Shown piece by piece: positions 10,350-18,341 of a stretch of DNA of 64,000 nt. Made by a program: the position numbers and the translations under genes. The DNA comes from DASXKD01 sp963806145 (GTDB lineage: Bacteria > Actinomycetota > Actinomycetes > Streptosporangiales > Streptosporangiaceae), in NCBI GenBank assembly GCA_963806145.1, contig CAWDXD010000004.1:203649-267648 (forward strand), in the 5' to 3' direction. Under the pieces are notes generated by a model. The model ran no database searches, was not told the origin of the DNA, and was given only the letters and a program-made list of their open reading frames with translations. Positions within the stretch are counted from its first letter, which is position 1, and each line of letters starts with the position of its first letter.

Positions 10350-11228
10350 TCAGCGGGGCAGGGCATAGCTGCCACCGGGCAGCGGTTCGGCGAGGCCGTC
10401 CGCGACCAGGCTGGCCAGCGAGCGCGCGCGCTGACTCCCATCTGCCCAGGCCGCGTCCAGCAAGGCGGCCGGCACCGGCCCGTCGGATTCCCGGAGCACC
10501 GCAAGCAGGCGGCCCCGGCACTGCCGGTCCGTGCCCTCGTAGCCCTGGCTGCGCCGACGGGACTGATGCGGGTCGCCGGTGGGCTGCCCCGCCCGGTGCC
10601 AGGCGCATTCGCTGACAACCGGGCAGTCGGGGCACTGCGGGCGGTCCGCGGTGCAGATCAGCGCGCCGAGTTCCATGACCGCCACCGACCAGCGCGGTGC
10701 CAGGCCGGGCTCTGCCGGGAGCAGCGACTCGGCCACCCTGACCTCCATCGCGGTCGGGCTCGGCGGCGGCCGCAGGTCGCCGCGCACGAGGCGGGCCAGC
10801 ACCCGGCGGACGTTGGTGTCGAGGACGGCGTGGCGCTGCCCGAAGGCGAAACTCGCGACCGCCGCCGCGGTGTAGGCGCCCACGCCGGGCAGGGCCAGCA
10901 GTTCGTCCAGCGTGTCAGGGACCATGCCGCCGTGCCGCTGCGTGATCGCCCGGGCCGAGGCGTGCAGCCGCAGCGCGCGGCGCGGGTAGCCCAGCCGCCC
11001 CCATTGCCGCACCGCGTCCGCCGGAGCGGCCGCCGCGAGCGCCGACGGCTCCGGCCAGCGCTCCAGCCACGCCTGATAGGCGGGAAGGACCCGGGACACG
11101 GGTGTCTGCTGCAGCATGATCTCGCTGACCAGGACGGCCCACGGGCCAGCGTCCGGCCGCCGCCAGGGCAGGTCACGCGCATGGGACCCATACCAGTGCA
11201 GGATCGCTGCCGCCCGCCCGTCCACCAT
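10350..11228 (-). CDS. mutY: A/G-specific adenine DNA glycosylase MutY
   Basis: Removes adenine mispaired with 8-oxoguanine in base excision repair. The 292-residue protein has the HhH-GPD fold with the catalytic Glu36 (V-S-E-I-M-L-Q-Q-T), the helix-hairpin-helix L-P-G-V-G-A-Y-T and catalytic Asp137 (L-D-T-N-V-R-R), then the iron-sulfur loop with cysteines 192, 199, 202 and 208 (C-x6-C-x2-C-x5-C). It is short like other actinobacterial MutY proteins, without a full C-terminal NUDIX-like domain. The ATG at 11228 gives the expected N-terminus though its RBS is weak. It lies 59 bases downstream of radA on the same strand. Confidence 0.93.
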   Translation of the reverse strand: MVDGRAAAILHWYGSHARDLPWRRPDAGPWAVLVSEIMLQQTPVSRVLPAYQAWLERWPEPSALAAAAPADAVRQWGRLGYPRRALRLHASARAITQRHGGMVPDTLDELLALPGVGAYTAAAVASFAFGQRHAVLDTNVRRVLARLVRGDLRPPPSPTAMEVRVAESLLPAEPGLAPRWSVAVMELGALICTADRPQCPDCPVVSECAWHRAGQPTGDPHQSRRRSQGYEGTDRQCRGRLLAVLRESDGPVPAALLDAAWADGSQRARSLASLVADGLAEPLPGGSYALPR

Positions 11229-11287
11229 GACAAGGCCGATTGTCCCACGGACCGCCTGCACCGCCGTCGCCTTCGATGTCAGGGGGG

Positions 11288-12703
11288 TCACCCGCCCAGT
11301 GCGGCGGCGATCGCCTCCTTGACAGAGGTGACTTCCCGCACGTCGGTCAGCGTCTTGGCGGGCAGGCCACGTGCTTCGGAGTCCGCCCCGCCGCGCTCTG
11401 ACGCCCATCCGGCCGGAACGATGGCGCGCCGGAAACCCAGCCGCTGCGCCTCGGCGATCCGCCGGGCAACCCCCGGGACCCGGCGCACCTCACCCGCCAG
11501 GCCCACCTCGCCGACCGCGACCACCGGGCCGGCCACGCTCAGGTCCGCCGCCGCGCTGGCCAGCGCCAGGGCGATCGCCAGGTCCACCGCGGGCTCCGCC
11601 AGCCGGACCCCGCCGATCGTGGCCGCGAACACGTCCTGCCTGCCCAGCTTCACATCCGCGCGGCGTTGCAGCACGGCGATCACCATCGCCACCCTGGCCG
11701 AGTCCAGGCCCGCGGTGACCCGGCGCGGGGGCATATCCGCCGTGGCGGAGGGCGCGACCAGCGTCTGCACCTCGGCGATGAGCGGCCTGCGGCCCTCCAG
11801 CGTGACCGTCAGGCAGGTACCGGGCACATGGCCGGCGTGCTGGGAGATGAACAGGCCGCTCGGGTCGGCGAGCCCGGCAAGCCCGGTCTCGCCCAGCTCG
11901 AAACAGCCGACCTCGTCGGTGGGCCCGAACCGGTTCTTCAGGGCCCGGACCATCCGCAACTGCGCGTGCCGGTCGCCCTCGAAGTGCAGCACCACGTCCA
12001 CCAGGTGCTCCAGGGCGCGCGGCCCGGCGATGGCGCCCTCCTTCGTGACGTGTCCCACCAGCACCGTGCTCAGCGCCCGCTGCTTGGCCACGGCCATGAG
12101 GGCGGCGGTGACCTCCCGGATCTGGGTCACCCCGCCGGGGGTGCCCTCGACGCCCGGCGCGACGATCGTCTGCACCGAGTCGACGATGAGCAGCACCGGC
12201 TGCACCGCTTCCACCTGGGACAGCACGGCGGACAGGTCCGTCTCGGCGGCGATGTAGAGGTTGTCCCCCAGGGCACCGATCCGGTCCGCGCGCAGCCGTA
12301 CCTGGGCTGCCGACTCCTCACCGGTGACGTAGAGCACCGGGCCGGACTGTGACACCAGCGCGCCGGCCTCCAGCAGCAGCGTGGACTTGCCCACGCCGGG
12401 CTCCCCGGCGAGCAGCACCACCGCGCCGGGGACCAGGCCGCCGCCCAGCACCCGGTCGAGTTCGCCGAGCCCGGTGGGCCGGGCGCTCGCGGCGCTGGCA
12501 TCCACCTTCGTGATCGGCACCGCCCGGTCCGGGGCGAGCCGGTCCGTGGCACGCCCGGACAGGCGGGTGCGCGCGACGGCGGGAACCGCCGCCTGCTCCA
12601 CCGTTCCCCAGGCCTGGCAGCCGCCGCAGCGCCCGGACCATTTGCTGGCCCGCCATCCGCAGTCCGCGCACTGATAAAGCGACGCGGCGGAGGAATTACC
12701 CAT
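11288..12703 (-). CDS. radA: DNA repair protein RadA (Sms)
   Basis: RadA is a RecA-related, hexameric branch-migration motor in recombinational repair. The 471-residue product has an N-terminal zinc finger (Cys12, 15, 26, 29), the Walker A GEPGVGKST near residue 100, the family-specific K-N-R-F-G motif and a Lon-protease-like C-terminal domain. The ATG at 12703 gives the usual M-x-x...Y-x-C-x-x-C-G start. It is transcribed toward mutY. In many actinobacteria disA (diadenylate cyclase) lies next to radA; here the 59 bases between radA and mutY have no room for it. Confidence 0.96.
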   Translation of the reverse strand: MGNSSAASLYQCADCGWRASKWSGRCGGCQAWGTVEQAAVPAVARTRLSGRATDRLAPDRAVPITKVDASAASARPTGLGELDRVLGGGLVPGAVVLLAGEPGVGKSTLLLEAGALVSQSGPVLYVTGEESAAQVRLRADRIGALGDNLYIAAETDLSAVLSQVEAVQPVLLIVDSVQTIVAPGVEGTPGGVTQIREVTAALMAVAKQRALSTVLVGHVTKEGAIAGPRALEHLVDVVLHFEGDRHAQLRMVRALKNRFGPTDEVGCFELGETGLAGLADPSGLFISQHAGHVPGTCLTVTLEGRRPLIAEVQTLVAPSATADMPPRRVTAGLDSARVAMVIAVLQRRADVKLGRQDVFAATIGGVRLAEPAVDLAIALALASAAADLSVAGPVVAVGEVGLAGEVRRVPGVARRIAEAQRLGFRRAIVPAGWASERGGADSEARGLPAKTLTDVREVTSVKEAIAAALGG

Positions 12704-12834
12704 GCCCCGCACGGTAGTGGGAGGGTCGGACACCAGTGTCCCCGTGCCGGGCCAGATGAGCGCCCGTGGCCGGCCGGGGCGCATAAGCTGGCCACGCGAA
12801 GGTGCCCCAGGCAGGCCGCTGGGGGGAAGGAGCA

Positions 12835-13773
12835 ATGTTGAGCCCGCGCACCACTTCCGGTGTGCCGCTTGTCGCGCTGTCCACCGCCTCGGTCTTCCCC
12901 GACCGGGTGGCCGACGCGTTCGAGATCGCGGCCCGCCTCGGCTATGACGGTCTCGAGGTCATGGTGTCGGCCGACGCCGTGAGCCAAGACATCGAAGCCC
13001 TGCGGCGGCTGGCCGACTATCACGGCATGCCCGTGCTGGCCATCCACGCGCCCTGCCTGCTGATCACCCAGCGGGTGTGGGGCTATGAGCCCTGGGGGAA
13101 GCTGGTCCGGGCCAAGGAGGCGGCGCAGGAGCTGGGCGCCAGGGTCGTCGTGGTGCACCCGCCGTTCCGCTGGCAGCGGGAATACGCCAGGGACTTCACC
13201 CAGGGACTGGAGCGGATGGGCGAGGAGTCCGACATCGTCTTCGCGGTGGAGAACATGTACCCGCTGCGCGCCGGGGGCGCCGAGCTGGCTGCCTACGCGC
13301 CGCACTGGAACCCGCTGCTCATGGACGGCACGCAGGTGACCCTCGACCTCTCCCACACGGCCGCGTCGGGTTCTGATGCCTACGCCATGGCCGAGGAACT
13401 GGGCGACCGGCTGGCCCACGTGCACATGGCCGACGGGTCCGGGGTGCCGAACCGGGACGAGCACCTGGTGCCCGGCCGCGGCACCCAGCCGTGCGGGCCG
13501 GTACTGGAGAAGCTCGGCGCGGACGGTTACTCAGGCATCGTGGTGCTCGAGGTCAACACCCGCCGGGCCACCACGCGCGAGGCCCGGCTCGCCGACCTGT
13601 CCGAGTCCCTCGACTTCACCAGGCGCCATCTGGCCGCCGCGCCCGGCGGGGACCGTCAAGAACGCCCCGTCCGGGCCTGCGGCGTGAGGCCAGCCGCACC
13701 CAGCGCACGCGGCGAAACCGGACGGACAGCCACCCCGGATGGACGCGGGCCGGGCACAGTGGGCATGCTCTGA
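12835..13773 (+). CDS. Xylose-isomerase-like TIM barrel protein (sugar phosphate isomerase/epimerase family)
   Basis: A 312-residue protein of the AP endonuclease 2 / xylose isomerase-like TIM-barrel superfamily. Seen: barrel strands such as G-Y-D-G-L-E-V-M, V-V-V-V-H-P-P, F-A-V-E-N-M-Y and L-D-L-S-H-T, and H-V-H-M-A-D, which provide the usual His/Glu/Asp metal ligands. The last ~45 residues are Arg/Gly/Pro-rich and outside the fold. The substrate is unknown. The ATG at 12835 is preceded by GGAAGGAGC. It is divergent from radA and only two bases from the BKACE gene, so it is probably the first gene of a three-gene operon. Confidence 0.8.
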   Translation: MLSPRTTSGVPLVALSTASVFPDRVADAFEIAARLGYDGLEVMVSADAVSQDIEALRRLADYHGMPVLAIHAPCLLITQRVWGYEPWGKLVRAKEAAQELGARVVVVHPPFRWQREYARDFTQGLERMGEESDIVFAVENMYPLRAGGAELAAYAPHWNPLLMDGTQVTLDLSHTAASGSDAYAMAEELGDRLAHVHMADGSGVPNRDEHLVPGRGTQPCGPVLEKLGADGYSGIVVLEVNTRRATTREARLADLSESLDFTRRHLAAAPGGDRQERPVRACGVRPAAPSARGETGRTATPDGRGPGTVGML

Positions 13774-13775
13774 TC

Positions 13776-14621
13776 ATGAGCAACAACTCGCCCGCTGCGG
13801 CCACCCTGATCACCGTCGCGCCCACCGGCGCGGAGTCAGAGAAGTCGGCCGTGCCCGCGCTCCCGGTCACCCTGGACGAGCTGGTGACCACCGCGAAGGA
13901 ATGCCAGGCCGCCGGGGCTGCCGTCGTCCACGTACACATCAGGGACGACCAGGCGCGGCCCACCCTGGACCTGTCCAGGCTCAAGGACACCGTGGCCGCG
14001 CTGCGCGAGGGCACCGGCCTCATCGTGCAGCTCTCCACCGGGGGCGCGGTCACCGACAGCTTCGACAACCGGCTCGCGGTCCTGGACGCCGCCCCGGACG
14101 CGTGCTCGCTCACCTGCGGCACGGTCAACTTCGGCGAGGACGTGTTCCACAACCCCTACCCGTTCATCCGCGACCTGTACGCCAGGACCCAGGAGCTGGG
14201 CGTGGTACCGGAGTTCGAGCTGTTCGACTTCGGCCACATCGCCACGCTGCACCGGCTGCTGGCCGGTCACGGTGCCCCGCACGGCGGCCACGTCCACTGC
14301 GATCTGGTCATGGGCGTGCCCGGCGGGATGCCGGGGGACGCGGCCACGCTGACCCAGGCGGTCTCCGCGCTGCCCGAGGGGGCAACCTGGTCCGCGACCG
14401 GGATCGGCCGGACCACGCTGCCCGTCATGTTCGCCGCGCTCGCCGCGGGTGGTCACCTGCGGGTCGGCATGGAGGACACGGTGTCGTTCGCGAAGGGCCG
14501 CCCGGTGACCGGGAACGCCGAACTCGTCGAGCGCGCGGCCACGCTGGCCGGGCTGGCCCAGCGCCCCCCGATGCGGCCCGAGCAGGCCCGCGCCATGCTT
14601 GGGGTGAGCGGCCGTAGCTGA
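13776..14621 (+). CDS. BKACE-family beta-keto acid cleavage enzyme (DUF849)
   Basis: Member of the beta-keto acid cleavage enzyme family (COG3246; the founding member Kce acts in lysine fermentation). These zinc TIM-barrel enzymes condense a 3-keto acid with acetyl-CoA and release acetoacetate plus a new acyl-CoA. The 281-residue protein shows the zinc ligands H-V-H at 52/54, the S-L-T-C-G-T-V-N-F-G segment and the H-V-H-C-D-L-V-M-G-V-P-G-G block. The keto acid cannot be predicted. The ATG at 13776 comes two bases after the TIM-barrel stop and the asparaginase follows seven bases on, so translation is probably coupled. Confidence 0.85.
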   Translation: MSNNSPAAATLITVAPTGAESEKSAVPALPVTLDELVTTAKECQAAGAAVVHVHIRDDQARPTLDLSRLKDTVAALREGTGLIVQLSTGGAVTDSFDNRLAVLDAAPDACSLTCGTVNFGEDVFHNPYPFIRDLYARTQELGVVPEFELFDFGHIATLHRLLAGHGAPHGGHVHCDLVMGVPGGMPGDAATLTQAVSALPEGATWSATGIGRTTLPVMFAALAAGGHLRVGMEDTVSFAKGRPVTGNAELVERAATLAGLAQRPPMRPEQARAMLGVSGRS

Positions 14622-14628
14622 CATCCCG

Positions 14629-15582
14629 GTGATCGCCGAGGTCATCCGCTCCGGGTTCGAGGAGTCCCGGCACCGTGGCTCGGCCGTGCTGCTCGGCGCC
14701 GACGGGCGCGAGGTGCTCTACAGCGCAGGCGAGATCGCCGTGCCGATGCTGCCCCGGTCCTCCAATAAGCCGATGCAGGCCGCCGCGATGCGGGCCTGCG
14801 GGCTGGCCCTGGACGGCGAACTGCTGGCCCTGGCAAGCGCGAGCCACTCCGGTGAGGACTTCCACGTCACCGGGGTCAGGAAGATCCTCGCCAGCGCTGG
14901 CCTCACCGAGGACGCGCTGCAGTGCCCGCCCGCGCTGCCGCTGGACGAGGCAGCCCTGTGGCGGTTTCTCCGGGCGGGCGGCAAGCCGGACCGGGTGCAC
15001 ATGAACTGCTCAGGCAAGCATGCGGCCATGCTCGCCACCTGCGTAACGGCCGGCTGGCCGAGCCAGACCTACCGCGACCCAGGCCACCCGCTGCAGCGCG
15101 AGATCAAGGCGGCGCTTGGCCGCCTGGCCGGGGAGGCCGTCGCCGCGACCGGGGTCGACGGCTGCGGCGCGCCACTGTTCGCCCTGTCCCTGACCGGCCT
15201 GGCGCGGGCTTTCCGCGCGCTCGTGCTTGCCGCTCCCGATTCAGCCGAACGATCCGTCGCCGATGCCGTCCGTGCCAATCCCGCATGGACATCGGGGACG
15301 AACCGCTCGGAACGCGCGCTCCACCAGGCGGTTCCCGGGCTGCTGCTCAAGTCCGGGGCCGAGGGCGTGCAAGCGTTCGCCCTGGCCGACGGCCGGGCCG
15401 GTGCGGTGAAGATGGAGGACGGCTCGCCCCGGGCGATCCCGGCCATCACGGTGGCGCTGCTGCGCATTCTCGGCGTGGATCAGGACGAAGGGGTGGACCG
15501 CGACGCCCTGGACCAGGTCGCCGACCTCCCCGTGCTCGGCGGCGGCCAGCCGGTCGGCGAGATCCGGGCAACCCTCCCCTGA
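14629..15582 (+). CDS. L-asparaginase, thermolabile Rhizobium etli type (asparaginase II family)
   Basis: A 317-residue member of the asparaginase II family (PF06089), unrelated to the E. coli asparaginases; it hydrolyses L-asparagine to aspartate and ammonia. Seen: the S-S-N-K-P-M-Q motif (Ser44/Lys47, equivalent to the Ser-Lys pair of R. etli AnsA), A-S-H-S-G-E, M-N-C-S-G-K-H-A-A-M and D-G-C-G-A-P, which carry the zinc and catalytic residues. The GTG at 14629 follows the BKACE stop by seven bases with no strong RBS, so it probably relies on coupling. It is the last gene of the cluster. Confidence 0.88.
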   Translation: MIAEVIRSGFEESRHRGSAVLLGADGREVLYSAGEIAVPMLPRSSNKPMQAAAMRACGLALDGELLALASASHSGEDFHVTGVRKILASAGLTEDALQCPPALPLDEAALWRFLRAGGKPDRVHMNCSGKHAAMLATCVTAGWPSQTYRDPGHPLQREIKAALGRLAGEAVAATGVDGCGAPLFALSLTGLARAFRALVLAAPDSAERSVADAVRANPAWTSGTNRSERALHQAVPGLLLKSGAEGVQAFALADGRAGAVKMEDGSPRAIPAITVALLRILGVDQDEGVDRDALDQVADLPVLGGGQPVGEIRATLP

Positions 15583-15660
15583 TCCCTGGCCAGACCGGCC
15601 CGTCCCGCCAGCCCCGTAAGAGGATGGGCGCGTCGGCCTCTCCGGGGTGCTAGCAGGCCG

Positions 15661-15674
15661 CTTGCAATTGCAAG
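15661..15674. promoter_or_regulatory. Perfect 14-bp palindrome upstream of the XRE regulator gene
   Basis: CTTGCAATTGCAAG is a perfect inverted repeat 22 bases before the regulator's GTG. Its TTGCAA half (15662-15667) is 17 bases from a weak -10 (TTCACT, 15685-15690), which would put transcription start at or near the GTG. It may be an autoregulatory operator (inference). Confidence 0.5.
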
Positions 15675-15696
15675 CACAAGCTGGTTCACTGTAGCT

Positions 15697-16215
15697 GTGA
15701 ATCCCGTGAACGTAGGCTCTATCGGCGAGTACATCCGCCAGCAGCGCGAGCAGGCCAAGATCTCGATGCGCCAGCTTGCCTCGGCGGCGGGGGTTTCCAA
15801 CCCTTACCTCAGCCAGATCGAGCGCGGGCTGCGCAGGCCCAGCGCGGAGATCTTGCAGCAGATAGCCAAGGGGCTGCGGATCTCCGCCGAGGCGCTCTAC
15901 GTGCAGGCGGGGATCCTGGAGGACCGGCGCCCGGACTCGGGCGTGCGGGCAGCGGTGCTCGCCGACCCGGAACTCACCGAGCGCCAGAAGCAGGTGCTGC
16001 TGGAGATCTACGAGTCGTTCCGCCGGGAACTGGCACCGGACCTGGCTGTCGACGCAGGCGCTGACAGCCCGGAGCGCGATGGCACGGAACCCGCCAACCT
16101 TCTGGACCAGTTCACCGGCTACGCCGGTGAACTCGCCGGGCCTGAGGCCGCCACTGCGGCCGGCCAGGATGCCACCGCGACCGGCCGCGGGAGCGGCCGG
16201 AACCGCACAGGCTGA
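15697..16215 (+). CDS. XRE-family transcriptional regulator (Rv0474-like)
   Basis: A 172-residue DNA-binding regulator. Residues ~8-65 form a helix-turn-helix of the Cro/CI type (Q-L-A-S-A-A-G-V-S-N-P-Y-L-S-Q-I-E-R-G), followed by a segment common to this actinobacterial group (L-T-E-R-Q-K-Q-V-L-L-E-I-Y-E-S-F) and an Ala/Gly/Thr-rich tail. The order regulator / HbhA-like gene / DUF2516 gene is the one around M. tuberculosis Rv0474-Rv0476. The GTG at 15697 is likely near or at the transcript start; a second in-frame GTG is four codons on. Its stop lies inside a 15-bp tandem repeat array. Confidence 0.85.
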   Translation: MNPVNVGSIGEYIRQQREQAKISMRQLASAAGVSNPYLSQIERGLRRPSAEILQQIAKGLRISAEALYVQAGILEDRRPDSGVRAAVLADPELTERQKQVLLEIYESFRRELAPDLAVDAGADSPERDGTEPANLLDQFTGYAGELAGPEAATAAGQDATATGRGSGRNRTG

Positions 16216-16327
16216 TCCCATGCAGGCTGATCCCGTACAGGCCGGTCCCGCGCAAGCTGGTTCCGTGCGGGCCGATCCCGTGCAGGCCGATCCCGTGCAG
16301 GCCGATCCCGCAGAGGCCGATCCGCTG
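16208..16327. repeat. 15-bp tandem repeat, eight units
   Basis: Eight consecutive 15-bp units related to CAGGCCGATCCCGTG run from 16208 to 16327. The array overlaps the last codons and stop of the XRE gene. In another frame it would encode Gln-Ala-Asp-Pro-Val pentapeptides. Unit length is a multiple of three, so copy-number change would not alter frame. Confidence 0.85.
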
Positions 16328-16498
16328 CAGAACGGGGCCCGGGGCTAACGCCGCTGGGCTGATGCCGCGGCCCGCGGGGACGGTGGGGGCCCGATCCGGC
16401 ACTGGGGCCGGAGGCACACGGGAGCACGACAAGACGCCGGCGCTTGTTCGCCGGCACATGAAAGAAGACGGCCGCAAGGCGGCCGGGAGAGGAAACAG

Positions 16499-16931
16499 AT
16501 GCCAAGCAACATCGACGTGATGATGGCCGAGATGCGCAAGTTCGCCGACCGCAAGCCTGTGCATGCGGTGGCCGGCGCCGGCGTGCTCGCGTCGCGGACG
16601 CTCAAGGAGCTGCCCTGGCGGCTGGTCCAGTGGACCAGGGACAACCCGCCGAACTCGCTGCCGGGCCGCGCGACCGGCGCCGTGCAGACCGCGCAGTCCC
16701 GCGCGACCGGGGCCGTTCAGACGCGCGCAGTCCCGCGCGACCGGGGCCGTGCAGACCGCGCGGGCCAAGGCCTCCGGCGGCTACGACACGCTGGCCGCCC
16801 ACGGCAAGAAGGCCCTGGACGCGCAGTCGGGCGCCAGCGAGGGCAAGAGCACCACGGACGCGCCGAGCAAGCCCGAGTTGAACGGCAAGGTCAGGGCCAA
16901 GGCGCCGACCCGTTCTACGACCGGCCGCTGA
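16499..16931 (+). pseudogene. HbhA-like small Ala-rich protein gene, broken by a one-base frameshift
   Basis: The ATG at 16499 has a GGGAGAGGA site. The first 75 or so residues read M-P-S-N-I-D..., with V-H-A-V-A-G-A-G...L-K-E-L-P resembling the N-terminus of actinobacterial heparin-binding-hemagglutinin-like proteins, then R-A-T-G-A-V-Q-T repeats. The frame is lost inside the second 33-bp repeat unit, which is 34 bp long, and resumes one frame over with A-R-A-K-A-S-G-G-Y-D-T-L and a Lys/Ala-rich tail to the stop at 16931. Repaired, the protein would be about 143 residues, a helical surface or cytoplasmic protein. HbhA identity rests on position between XRE and DUF2516. It may be a sequencing error or a true slippage mutation. 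Confidence 0.65.
16667..16766. repeat. 33-bp tandem repeat, three units, middle one with an extra base
   Basis: Units at 16667-16699 (33 bp), 16700-16733 (34 bp) and 16734-16766 (33 bp) encode R-A-T-G-A-V-Q-T-A-x-x. The extra base falls in an ACGCGCGCAG run of the middle unit where the others have ACCGCGCAG, and it causes the frameshift of the surrounding gene. Confidence 0.85.
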
Positions 16932-17003
16932 CGCTGGTCCCACTGACCGGGGCGGGCCCGGGCGGGCTGGGCCGAAAGGCCCGCCCGCCCGCCGCCCCGG
17001 CCC

Positions 17004-17126
17004 GAGTGTCCCGTCGGCCCGGTCCCTCAGGGCCCGCCGCCCCCGGGCCGCGCCGCCGTCGGCCTGAGTGTCCCGTCGGCCTGGTCCCTCAAGAGCCCGC
17101 CGCCCCTGGGCGCGCCGCCCGGCTCC
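17004..17126. repeat. ~62-bp direct repeat, two units
   Basis: Units 17004-17065 and 17066-17126 both begin GAGTGTCCCGTCGGCC and share most of their GC-rich sequence. A truncated third start (GAATGTCCCG) follows at 17127. The array fills the gap between the hbhA-like gene and the DUF2516 gene. Confidence 0.75.
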
Positions 17127-17177
17127 GAATGTCCCGCTCGGGCCCGGCCATCGGCCGAAGAAGGATAATCTGAAACC

Positions 17178-17519
17178 GTGTTCATGACTTCGGGAGCGCT
17201 CACCCCGCTCTACTGGTTTTTCGAGGTGCTTTCCATCGCGGCGCTCTGCGTCGAGGTGTGGGCCTTCGTGGACGCAGTGCGCCGCCCGGCCCCGGCCTTC
17301 GTGGCCGCGAGCAAGCAGACCAAGCCGATCTGGCTGGTGATCCTCGGCGTGGCCTCGGTGATCGGCCTGTGGTCCAGCACGCTGGGCGGGCCGAACCTGG
17401 TCAGCCTCTTCCCGATCGTCGCCTTCGTCGCCGCGGCGATCTACCTCACCGACGTCCGGCCGAAGGTCAGGGAGTTCAAGGGCGGGAGCAGTTCCTCCGG
17501 CCCGTACGGCCCCTGGTAA
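17178..17519 (+). CDS. DUF2516 small membrane protein (Rv0476-like)
   Basis: A 113-residue integral membrane protein of the DUF2516 family. Three hydrophobic segments (about residues 10-30, 50-68 and 74-92) surround the family-typical V-D-A-V-R-R-P...A-F-V-A-A-S-K-Q-T-K stretch, and it ends Y-L-x-D-V-R-P. Function is unknown, but the neighbour order matches Rv0474-hbhA-Rv0476. GTG 17178 and ATG 17184 are both possible. GATAAT-like sequence at 17163-17168 suggests a leaderless transcript beginning near the GTG. Confidence 0.85.
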   Translation: MFMTSGALTPLYWFFEVLSIAALCVEVWAFVDAVRRPAPAFVAASKQTKPIWLVILGVASVIGLWSSTLGGPNLVSLFPIVAFVAAAIYLTDVRPKVREFKGGSSSSGPYGPW

Positions 17520-17562
17520 CCGCCGCCGCGCCCGGGGTCCGCCCCCGCAGTAGGCTGCCTGG

Positions 17563-18294
17563 GTGAGTGAGACTCAGTGGCGCACGCACCGGCTGGAACT
17601 CGACGACCAGACCCTGCGCGAATGGGACGCGGTCGTGCTGGCCAGCGATCCAGAGGGCATCGTCCTTGACACCTCGGCGTTCTACCCAGGCGGCGGAGGG
17701 CAGCCCCCCGACGAGGGAGTCCTGCTCTGGGGCGGGGTGCAGACCCGCATCGCCGGTGCCCGGAAGGGCGACGACCTCTACCTGATCCCGGCCGAGGGTG
17801 ACCCGCTGCCGCCCCCCGGCACGGCGGTGCGCGGCGCGCTCGACGACGCCAGGCGGACCGCCCTGATGCGCACCCATTCCGGCCTGCACGTGCTCTGCGG
17901 CGTGGTGTTCCGCGACCACGGTGCCCTGGTCACCGGCGGGAACATGGAACCGCTATCGGCGCGGATGGACTTCAACCTGCCCGAGGTACCGCCCGGCTTC
18001 CGCGAGGGCGTCGAGGCCGCCTGTAATACCGAGGTGGCCGCCGGACGGCGCATCGACGTCCGTGTCCTGCCCAGGGATGAGGCATTCGCCATCCCCGACA
18101 TCATCCGCACCGCCACCAACCTCGTACCGCCCGAGGTCAAGGACGTCCGGATCATCGACATCGTGGGCCTGGACCAGCAGGCCGACGGGGGCACGCACGT
18201 AGCGACGACCCGTCAGATCGGCCGGATCGAGGTCGTCAAGATCGAGAACAAGGGCAAGGGCTTCCGCCGCCTCCGGATCCGCGTCTCCGACTGA
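17563..18294 (+). CDS. AlaX-type alanyl-tRNA editing protein
   Basis: Free-standing editing domain related to the C-terminal part of AlaRS (COG2872); such proteins hydrolyse mischarged Ser-tRNA(Ala). The 243-residue product has an N-terminal beta domain (F-Y-P-G-G-G-G-Q-P-P) and the H-x-x-x-H zinc motif (T-H-S-G-L-H, near residue 103). The second metal motif reads A-D-G-G-T-H, so the usual C-x-x-x-H cysteine is Asp. A TAGGCT -10 at 17551-17556 with the GTG seven bases after its end suggests leaderless translation. Its stop converges on the M56 peptidase gene. Confidence 0.87.
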   Translation: MSETQWRTHRLELDDQTLREWDAVVLASDPEGIVLDTSAFYPGGGGQPPDEGVLLWGGVQTRIAGARKGDDLYLIPAEGDPLPPPGTAVRGALDDARRTALMRTHSGLHVLCGVVFRDHGALVTGGNMEPLSARMDFNLPEVPPGFREGVEAACNTEVAAGRRIDVRVLPRDEAFAIPDIIRTATNLVPPEVKDVRIIDIVGLDQQADGGTHVATTRQIGRIEVVKIENKGKGFRRLRIRVSD

Positions 18295-18341
18295 TCCCGG
18301 ACCCCGCACACTCGCGGGCGGGGGAGACCACGGGGCAGCGT

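Noticed and set aside
15697..16215. The XRE regulator as ClgR
   Set aside because: The helix-turn-helix sequence and the neighbourhood fit the Rv0474 type; ClgR has a different conserved core and is usually elsewhere.
16216..16348. Pentapeptide-repeat protein tail (Q-A-D-P-V) as a real gene or XRE extension
   Set aside because: It is in a different frame from the XRE gene, has no start or RBS of its own, and is best explained as a non-coding 15-bp repeat.
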